The notes beneath the pieces are model-generated. The model did not search any database, was not told where the DNA came from, and saw only the letters and a program-made list of their open reading frames with translations. A stretch of DNA of 17,132 nt. Source: JBAYGJ01 sp041666685. GTDB taxonomy: Bacteria; Patescibacteriota; Patescibacteriia; UBA10025; JAHIVO01. This document shows positions 7,789-13,725 of the stretch, piece by piece (positions within the stretch are counted from its first letter, which is position 1; each line of letters opens with the position of its first letter). The stretch is taken from assembly GCA_041666685.1 (NCBI GenBank), contig JBAYGJ010000018.1, forward strand, positions 1 through 17,132, written 5' to 3'. Made by a program: the position numbers and the translations under genes.

Positions 7789-9615
7789 TTATTTTATTCC
7801 TTTTACGGTAGTAATAATACTACTTGCTGTAATGTTTTCGTAATTGAGTAATTCCTCCGGCTTCCCTGACTTCGGCATTTTGGTCACTGCCAACTTCACA
7901 ACATGTGCCTTTGCGTGGCGGAGTGCGCTTAACACGGCTTCTCCCAACCCTCCTTGCGGATAATGGTCCTCAACCGTGATGATCGCTTTGGTCTCTTTGG
8001 CTGCCTGCTCGAGGGTTTTTACGTCAATCGGCTTAATGCTATAGCAGTCAATGACGCGGATGCTGATCCCCTGCTTTTTCAGTTCATCATACGCTTTCAG
8101 CGCTTCTAAGACAGTAATACCAGCTGTTACGACGGTAGCAATGTCATTATTGCTTTTGCGCAACACTTTACTGCCACCAATGGGAAATTGTTCATTCTGG
8201 TTATAAATCACCGGCGTCTCGGCTCGTGTCGTACGGATATAGACCAATCCTTTGTGCCTGGCCGCCTGTTCAACCAGCTTGTCGCAGGAAACAGCATCGC
8301 ACGGATATAGTACGGTGCTATTGAATATCGAACGAAACATGGCAATATCTTCTAGTCCCATTTGCGATATGCCATCCTGTCCGATGGACACTCCGGCGTG
8401 GGAGCCGACGATCTTAATGTTGGCCTCTGAATAACTGGCCATCCGTAGCTGGTCAAATGCTCGTGTCAGAAATGCGGCAAAGGTGGAAACGAAAGGAATT
8501 TTACCGCGACGAGCCAGACCGACAGCAGTACTGACCATGTTCTGTTCGGCGATATACATTTCGAAGAATCGTTTTGGATATGCTATATGGAAAATATTAG
8601 CGAACGTGGAGTTGGAGGTTTCCGCATCCAGCGAAACGATCGGTAGTTGATTGGCTAACCGGGCTATCGCGTACCCAAAGGCTTTTCGCGTAGCAATGGG
8701 CTTGTCCAATGGCATGGTTACTGACTGTCCGCCGGACATTGAAAAACTAGGTTTCTGATCTTTGACGTTAGCAATTTCACCTCGAACGGTAGTATCCACT
8801 TTTCCTAATGCCTTAATTGCTTTTTCCATTTCATCAGATTTCAATGTCTTGCCATGCCAGTCGTCCTTATTCTCGATCATTTTCACGCCCTTACCTTTCA
8901 GTGTTTTGGCAATGATCATGACCGGCTTGCCTTTTACAGTCATGGCTTTTTTATACGCACTCAAAACTTTCGGTAGTGAATGTCCGTCAATGACTATTGT
9001 TTGCCAGCCGAAACTGCTGATGCGTTTCTCGTATGCCTTCACGTCATGGCCGTACATGGTCTCACCGCGTTGGCCGAGCCTGTTCACATCCAAGATACCG
9101 ATTAAATTATCTAACTTATAATGCGCTGCCAGTTGGATGGCTTCCCACACCTGCCCCTCAGCCATTTCACTGTCACCCAGGAGGACGAACGTCCGATAAG
9201 ACAGTTTATCCAGGTACTTGGCGTTTAATGCCATCCCCAGGCCCACAGAAAGCCCCTGACCAAGCGAACCGGTGGCTGCCTCGGTAAACGGCAATGCCAT
9301 GGTCGGATGCCCCTCCAGACGGCTGTTAAACTGGCGTAAAGTCATCAGTTCCTGTTCTGGGATAGCGCTGGCCGCTGCCCATAATGCATAAAACAAAGGT
9401 GAGGCATGGCCTTTGGAAAAGATTAACCGGTCATTGTTTGGAATACCGGGATTCTTTATATCAAAACGGAACGTGCCGCCGAACATCAAGCCGGCCATCA
9501 GCTCAACGGCTGACAGCGAGGATGACGGATGTCCGGATCCGGCTGCTGTGGTGGACTTTAATATCCAATAACGGAGTAAAGTTACCAATGACTTAAGATC
9601 CGACTGGTGTGGCAT
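7789..9615 (-). CDS. tkt: Transketolase, full-length, animal-like type
   Basis: This 608-residue thiamine-diphosphate enzyme moves two-carbon units between ketose and aldose phosphates. GSGHPSSSLS is near residue 26 and SKGHASP near 67. The cofactor motif runs from GDSEMAEG (147-154) to DVNRLGQ (about 176-182), with Ser where GDG is usual. The Pyr domain has IATRKAFG near 307, YIAEQNM (354-360, Glu357 activating thiamine), STFAAFLTRAFDQ near 377 and GVSIGQDGISQMGLED near 408. The C-terminal domain ends in EDHYPQGGLGEA and PKSGKPEELL. By eye it matches human transketolase far better than the longer E. coli TktA. All three domains are on one chain, not split into two subunits as in many archaea. 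The gene starts five bases after the transaldolase stop. Confidence 0.96.
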   Translation of the reverse strand: MPHQSDLKSLVTLLRYWILKSTTAAGSGHPSSSLSAVELMAGLMFGGTFRFDIKNPGIPNNDRLIFSKGHASPLFYALWAAASAIPEQELMTLRQFNSRLEGHPTMALPFTEAATGSLGQGLSVGLGMALNAKYLDKLSYRTFVLLGDSEMAEGQVWEAIQLAAHYKLDNLIGILDVNRLGQRGETMYGHDVKAYEKRISSFGWQTIVIDGHSLPKVLSAYKKAMTVKGKPVMIIAKTLKGKGVKMIENKDDWHGKTLKSDEMEKAIKALGKVDTTVRGEIANVKDQKPSFSMSGGQSVTMPLDKPIATRKAFGYAIARLANQLPIVSLDAETSNSTFANIFHIAYPKRFFEMYIAEQNMVSTAVGLARRGKIPFVSTFAAFLTRAFDQLRMASYSEANIKIVGSHAGVSIGQDGISQMGLEDIAMFRSIFNSTVLYPCDAVSCDKLVEQAARHKGLVYIRTTRAETPVIYNQNEQFPIGGSKVLRKSNNDIATVVTAGITVLEALKAYDELKKQGISIRVIDCYSIKPIDVKTLEQAAKETKAIITVEDHYPQGGLGEAVLSALRHAKAHVVKLAVTKMPKSGKPEELLNYENITASSIITTVKGIK

Positions 9616-9620
9616 AAGTA

Positions 9621-10268
9621 TTATTTAGGAATATTCTCCCAATCCTGGAAAAACTTCTTCACGCCTTTATCCGTCAGGTCGTGGCGGTACATCTGGACCA
9701 GATTTTTAAAAGGTACGGTGGCGACATCAGCACCGGCTAGCGCCGCTTCTTCCACATGCTGGACGCTCCGAACGGAAGCCACCATGACATTCGTCTGAAT
9801 GCTGTAGTTCTTGTACATTTGCACAACCTGCCTGACCAGCTCCATCCCCTTTTTCCCGGTATCATCCAATCGGCCGACAAACAGACTAACCATGGTTGCG
9901 CCTGCTTTTGCCGCGAGTAAAGCCTGGACAGGAGTGAAGACAAGCGTCACGTCGGTATGGATGCCTTTTGCTTCCAGCCGGCTCACGGCTTGCAACCCAT
10001 CGTCAGTCATTGGAATTTTCACGATTATATTCTTGGACAGTTTTGCGATTGCTTTTGCTTCATTCACCAGTTCATCCGCGGTCTGGGAAACGGCTTCGAT
10101 GCTGACCGGCCGGTCCTTGACCAGCGTCAGGATATCATGGACCACTTCACCGAGTTTGCGGTCAGCTTTGGCCAGCAATGTCGGATTGGTCGTGACTCCG
10201 TCAATGATCCCCCGCTCCATAGCCCACTCGATCTCCTTGATGATAGCTGTGTCGATAAAAATCTTCAT
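9621..10268 (-). CDS. Transaldolase, small FSA/TalC type
   Basis: This 215-residue TIM-barrel aldolase moves a three-carbon dihydroxyacetone unit, linking sedoheptulose-7-P and glyceraldehyde-3-P with erythrose-4-P and fructose-6-P. MKIFIDTA opens the protein with Asp6, GVTTNPTLLAK lies at 24-34, and the Schiff-base lysine is Lys84 in IIVKIPMT. SLFVGRLDDTG and ATVPFKNLVQM complete the family pattern. The length is that of the short transaldolase/fructose-6-phosphate aldolase subfamily, not the 315-residue TalB type. Some relatives act as fructose-6-phosphate aldolases instead, but sitting between epimerase and transketolase genes favours transaldolase. It is separated from the epimerase gene by seven bases and from transketolase by five, with no Shine-Dalgarno. 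Confidence 0.94.
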   Translation of the reverse strand: MKIFIDTAIIKEIEWAMERGIIDGVTTNPTLLAKADRKLGEVVHDILTLVKDRPVSIEAVSQTADELVNEAKAIAKLSKNIIVKIPMTDDGLQAVSRLEAKGIHTDVTLVFTPVQALLAAKAGATMVSLFVGRLDDTGKKGMELVRQVVQMYKNYSIQTNVMVASVRSVQHVEEAALAGADVATVPFKNLVQMYRHDLTDKGVKKFFQDWENIPK

Positions 10269-10275
10269 ACTATTT

Positions 10276-10908
10276 TTATATTAATTGTTCTTGTAATGTT
10301 GAAATATTTTCCGAGATACTGCCTGACTTGAAAAGCGCCGATCCGACGCAGAACCAGTCCACGCCGGCGCTGACCAGCGGACCGATCGTTTGCTCATTAA
10401 TCCCGCCGTCTACGCCGATGAGCGTCCGGGTATCCATATCGCGCATCTGCTCCACCTTGACCGCAACTTCCTGATGGAATGGCTGGCCCTGGCGTCCCGG
10501 TACGATAGCTAAAAACAAAACCAGGTCTACCAGGTCGATAAACGGTTCGAGCGCCTCTATCGGCGTTTCCAAATTTACCGCCATACCCACTTGGTAATTA
10601 GCCTCTTTCAGTTCCTCGATCAATCCTTCTGGCTCCGGTACGGCTTCAAAATGGAAAATGATCCGTTCAAATTTTTCCTTGGGCAAATACGGCAACCAGG
10701 CCCGCGGATCCTTGACCATCAGATGAACTTCCAATCGCAGGTCTGTCACGATGTCCTTCAGCTCTTCCGGCTTGACCGATAACGTATTAACGAAAACGCC
10801 GTCCATCAGGTCGATCTGCGCCCACTCGACCAGACCGGATAGATCACTGAGCTTCCGATTCAGGTCATTGATGTCATCCGTCAAAATTGTCGGGACTATT
10901 GTGGCCAT
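10276..10908 (-). CDS. Ribulose-phosphate 3-epimerase-like protein, divergent
   Basis: This 210-residue TIM-barrel protein of the ribulose-phosphate 3-epimerase family is expected to interconvert ribulose-5-P and xylulose-5-P. Family blocks are VPTILTDD at the N-terminus, QIDLMDGVFV at 31-40, VHLMV at 61-65, FHFEA at 85-89 and IGVDGGI at 164-170. Three of the four usual metal ligands are kept (Asp33, His62, Asp167), but the first His of the H-x-D-x-M-D-G block is Gln31. The phosphate-loop NPGFGGQ is replaced by VPGRQGQ at 136-142. Position between rpiB and transaldolase strongly suggests it fills the epimerase step, though altered metal use or a related substrate is possible. Its start overlaps the rpiB end by 13 bases, implying coupled translation. 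Confidence 0.82.
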   Translation of the reverse strand: MATIVPTILTDDINDLNRKLSDLSGLVEWAQIDLMDGVFVNTLSVKPEELKDIVTDLRLEVHLMVKDPRAWLPYLPKEKFERIIFHFEAVPEPEGLIEELKEANYQVGMAVNLETPIEALEPFIDLVDLVLFLAIVPGRQGQPFHQEVAVKVEQMRDMDTRTLIGVDGGINEQTIGPLVSAGVDWFCVGSALFKSGSISENISTLQEQLI

Positions 10909-11336
10909 CGGTCAATTATTTTAAACCGGCGAACTCGACGGGCAAGTGGTAAAAATGTACTGCCTAACCACGTGGTGATAATTCCTTTGACCTTTTCCGG
11001 ATCAGTCATCCATTTGGACAAACATAGCACGTTGGCGTTGTCGTGAGTCTTGCTATACATAGCCTGTTTGGCGCTGAAGACCGAGGCAGCACGAACTCCT
11101 TTGAAACGGTTAGCAGCAATGCACATGCCATAGCCTGCCCCGCATACCAGGATGCCCAGGTCTTTTTTTGATTTCTTGACTTTCAGCGCTACCTTTTTTG
11201 CAAACTCAGGAAAATCGTTCTTGACTTTGTCCGAGTCGCAGCCTAAATCGGCAAATGGAATCTTTTTCCTAGACAAAATGTTTTTGACTTTTTCCTTAAG
11301 TTTGTACCCGGCGTAATCCGAAGCAATGTAGATCAT
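10896..11336 (-). CDS. rpiB: Ribose-5-phosphate isomerase B
   Basis: This 146-residue cytosolic enzyme of the RpiB/LacAB family interconverts ribose-5-P and ribulose-5-P. IASDYAGYKLK at the N-terminus corresponds to the SDHAG motif with His replaced by Tyr. VCGAGYGMCIAANRFKGVRAA at 64-84 carries the catalytic base Cys65 and the anion hole, and THDNANVLCL at 97-106 carries His98. The length is normal. A basic Arg-rich tail (LARRVRRFK) contributes the usual phosphate-contacting arginines. The next gene, the epimerase-like one, overlaps its 3' end. Upstream is the CoA-binding-fold gene, 11 bases away. No Shine-Dalgarno precedes the ATG (leader accatacttttt). Confidence 0.93.
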   Translation of the reverse strand: MIYIASDYAGYKLKEKVKNILSRKKIPFADLGCDSDKVKNDFPEFAKKVALKVKKSKKDLGILVCGAGYGMCIAANRFKGVRAASVFSAKQAMYSKTHDNANVLCLSKWMTDPEKVKGIITTWLGSTFLPLARRVRRFKIIDRWPQ

Positions 11337-11347
11337 AAAAAGTATGG

Positions 11348-11716
11348 TTAATATTCTCCCGGGTCTTCCCCGATGTTCCTGATGGAGCAGGCCTGAATCG
11401 GTTCCAGCCCCAGCTTGGTTGCCGCTAAAACCAGTTCTTCACTCTCAGCACCCGGATTGATGTATAATTCTTTCGGCCGTACTTTGGCAATGTCATTGAT
11501 AATCGCCAGACCGACGTCCGACGGTACGTAGAGACTGACCCGATCGATGGGCCGGGGGGCATCTACGACGCTTTTATAGGCCTGTACATCGTCTATAAAC
11601 GCTTCTTTAGGATTGATCGGATAGACAACCCACCCCTGTTTCCGGTAGGCTCGTACAGCCTTATTGCCGAATTTCTCCCTATTGTTCGATGCGCCGATTA
11701 TGGCGACAGTCTTCAT
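11348..11716 (-). CDS. CoA-binding domain protein (small YccU-like family)
   Basis: This 122-residue protein is a single Rossmann-like CoA-binding domain. VAIIGASNNREKFGNKA at 4-20 is the nucleotide-binding turn. VVYPINP at 30-36, DRVSLYVPSD at 58-67 and ELYINPGAESEELV at 83-96 follow the family order. Members of this stand-alone family bind CoA or acyl-CoA; their role is not well established, and no catalytic function can be claimed. It is the first gene of the sugar-phosphate operon: a perfect extended -10 lies 30 bases before the ATG, giving a leader of about 23 bases with no Shine-Dalgarno. The chain ends abruptly after GEDPGEY, slightly shorter than many relatives. Confidence 0.85.
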   Translation of the reverse strand: MKTVAIIGASNNREKFGNKAVRAYRKQGWVVYPINPKEAFIDDVQAYKSVVDAPRPIDRVSLYVPSDVGLAIINDIAKVRPKELYINPGAESEELVLAATKLGLEPIQACSIRNIGEDPGEY

Positions 11717-11745
11717 AATAAAAAATGGGCTAATGTTCTAGCCCA
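11717..11745 (-). terminator. Hairpin terminator after queH
   Basis: On the minus strand, TGGGCTA, a six-base loop (GAACAT) and TAGCCCA form a perfect seven-pair stem, followed by six Ts and TATT. It starts about 20 bases after the queH stop. It ends immediately before the ATG of the CoA-binding gene, so it should stop transcripts from the surface protein-kinase-queH unit. It also occupies the leader of the next operon. Confidence 0.75.
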
Positions 11746-11754
11746 ATTATAACA
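11746..11754 (-). promoter_or_regulatory. Extended -10 promoter of the pentose phosphate operon
   Basis: The minus strand reads TGTTATAAT, an exact match to the extended -10 consensus TGnTATAAT. I see no good -35, which extended -10 promoters can do without. Transcription would begin near 11739, inside the terminator hairpin, so the operon's own RNA would carry only the second arm and not fold into the terminator. Confidence 0.6.
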
Positions 11755-11766
11755 TAAACATACAGG

Positions 11767-12327
11767 CTACGCATTGGCTGGCGCGGTCCGGATGCTGTAT
11801 GTGCATCCGCAGTAATTCTGCCGGTAAAAACACTCCTGCCGGCTAAGCGCCATGGCTTTCTTGAAACCGTCCTGTTTTTTAAAATCCGCCTCCAGGTACG
11901 GTACGCCGTACTCTTTTTCGAGTTCCCGGCCGATTTGGTTCAGCCTGTCAGCGTCCTTATGCGGACTGATGGACAAATCTGTGCCGAAAATATCAAAGCC
12001 ATGCTCTTGTGCATACTGCACAGTTTTTTCCATCCGCATTCGGTAACAGATCGTGCATCTGTCCCCTCTCTCGGGATCCCGCTCATGTCCCGTAGTCAGG
12101 CCGAGCCAACGATCCTGGTCGGGGGAAATTTCGATAAAAGCTATAGTATGTTTATTGCAATAGTCCCGCGATTCGGTAAAACGATGCTGGTATTCTTCCA
12201 CCGGGTAAATGTTTGGATTGTAATACAAAGCTGTTACGTCATAGGCTTGACGCAATTGGTCCAGTACGTAGGCCGCACACGTTGCGCAGCAGATATGCAA
12301 AAGAAGCTTAAGCTTCTGAATCGCCAT
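11767..12327 (-). CDS. queH: Epoxyqueuosine reductase QueH
   Basis: This 186-residue protein of the former DUF208 family reduces epoxyqueuosine to queuosine in the wobble base of certain tRNAs, the last step of that modification. The family's cysteine motifs are all present: HICCATC at 11-17, RCTICYRMR at 90-98 and QNYCGC at 170-175, which should hold metal and an iron-sulfur cluster. TDLSISPHKD at 116-125 is also typical. The length is slightly short but intact. It is unrelated in sequence to the other reductase, QueG. The start at 12327 has AAGGGAT about 8 bases upstream, one of the few Shine-Dalgarno-like leaders here. It follows the histidine kinase by six bases and precedes a terminator. 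No other queuosine gene is in the window, so it may serve salvage. Confidence 0.93.
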   Translation of the reverse strand: MAIQKLKLLLHICCATCAAYVLDQLRQAYDVTALYYNPNIYPVEEYQHRFTESRDYCNKHTIAFIEISPDQDRWLGLTTGHERDPERGDRCTICYRMRMEKTVQYAQEHGFDIFGTDLSISPHKDADRLNQIGRELEKEYGVPYLEADFKKQDGFKKAMALSRQECFYRQNYCGCTYSIRTAPANA

Positions 12328-12333
12328 AGAGAT

Positions 12334-13725
12334 TTATCCCTTCGTATTCTTTGGTGCAGCCGGCAGCAACACTGTAAACTCAGTGCCCTTCCCCTCTATA
12401 CTGTCCACATAAATCTCCCCTTTCATGTTTGTGACGAGCGCTTTGGTAATCCACAAGCCAAGTCCGGTGCCGATTATTTTATCCGTCTGTTCGTTGCGGA
12501 TACGGTAAAATTTCTGGAACAGCCGTTCACGGTTTTTGGCGGACATGCCCATGCCGGTATCAGTGATTTTTATTTTTACCATCGGCCGCTTGTCCTGCAC
12601 CTGTTCAGCAGAAATCACCACGCTGCCCTTGATCGTGTATTTGACGGCATTGGATGCGAGATTCACCATTACTTGAGTCAGTTTATTGCTGTCCGCCATG
12701 ACTTTAATATTCCGATCCTGAATATCTGCTGAAAAAACCAACCCTTTGGCCGCAGCCTGGGCTTTGAACGATGCCGTGACGCCGTCAATGACGCTAGCAA
12801 CAGATACGGGGATGATGTCCAGCTTGATCCGGCCCTGCTCTATCCTGGACACGTCCAGCAGATCCTCCACCAGGTCGCGCAACCGGTTGGTCTCGTCCAG
12901 AACAAGCTTGACCTTGGCATGAGCATCCACAGGCAACGAGCCGAATGATCCATCCTCGAGCATCGCCAGATACCCACGAATACCAGTGATAGGCGCGCGT
13001 AACTCATGGGAGGTCATGGAGATGAATTCATCCTTCATTTGGTCAACTTCGCGCAGCTTATTAGCCAGAGCAGCATATTGGAACAGCCTCGTGTTATTGA
13101 GTAATAATAAAATGATGACGATAATCGACCCGATCAGGATGAGTACCGAACGATTGAACATCTGCTGGCTAAGTTCGTCGATCACCTTAGAGGACAACTT
13201 AATTGACGACAAAGCGACCGGAGTGCCAGAGGCGTCGATAACCGGCTTTACAACCACCCAGAACCGTTCATTACTCATAACACTCTCATCCTTGGTCGAA
13301 CGGGCGTTTGAAGACGTATAAAAGGCCTTGCTTTCTTTGGTCTGCCAGGCCAGAGTATTGTAAATTTTATCGGTTTTTTGGCCGATAACGCCTGCGTCCA
13401 GACTGGCAATAATGGTAAACGCCGTGCCATCCGGTATCAGTACATCTAGGCTCTGGAGTTCGTCAGTCGATGCGGCAACCATCTCCACTTTTGCCTGGAG
13501 GGCGGCCTGGTCAGCCAATAATGATGGAACTTCAGTCGAAAAGACGCTGTCCGCAAGTTCTGCCTTGCGTAACAGCTCAATGTCCATGACATTCCTGGCC
13601 CGGTCAAAAAAAAGCAACGTGTTCAGGACCAATGCGCCGGGGATGACGATCAGCAGCAGCACTCCATACACAACCTGAATGTTGTTCTTCAAGAAATCAA
13701 AATATTGCCGGGAAAAAAATTTCAT
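12334..13725 (-). CDS. Membrane sensor histidine kinase with an extracytoplasmic Cache-like domain
   Basis: This is a 463-residue inner-membrane sensor. TM1 spans about 17-40, an external region about 41-190, and TM2 about 193-210. Then come a HisKA domain with phospho-acceptor His240 (SHELRAPI) and an HATPase_c domain with NLASNAVKYT (355-364), DTGMGM (389-394), FQKFYR (403-408) and GTGLGLWI (419-426). The external part, with WVVVKPVIDASGTPVALSSIKLS near 156-178, resembles a Cache/PAS-like ligand sensor; that assignment is tentative. No response regulator is in the window, so its partner is elsewhere. The ATG directly abuts the stop codon of the surface protein (TAAATG), which implies translational coupling and suggests the two work together. 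queH follows after six bases. Confidence 0.93.
   Translation of the reverse strand: MKFFSRQYFDFLKNNIQVVYGVLLLIVIPGALVLNTLLFFDRARNVMDIELLRKAELADSVFSTEVPSLLADQAALQAKVEMVAASTDELQSLDVLIPDGTAFTIIASLDAGVIGQKTDKIYNTLAWQTKESKAFYTSSNARSTKDESVMSNERFWVVVKPVIDASGTPVALSSIKLSSKVIDELSQQMFNRSVLILIGSIIVIILLLLNNTRLFQYAALANKLREVDQMKDEFISMTSHELRAPITGIRGYLAMLEDGSFGSLPVDAHAKVKLVLDETNRLRDLVEDLLDVSRIEQGRIKLDIIPVSVASVIDGVTASFKAQAAAKGLVFSADIQDRNIKVMADSNKLTQVMVNLASNAVKYTIKGSVVISAEQVQDKRPMVKIKITDTGMGMSAKNRERLFQKFYRIRNEQTDKIIGTGLGLWITKALVTNMKGEIYVDSIEGKGTEFTVLLPAAPKNTKG

Noticed and set aside
11935..12732. 265-codon plus-strand open frame
   Set aside because: It lies antisense across queH and the kinase C-terminus, both with full motif sets, and its translation shows no recognisable domain.
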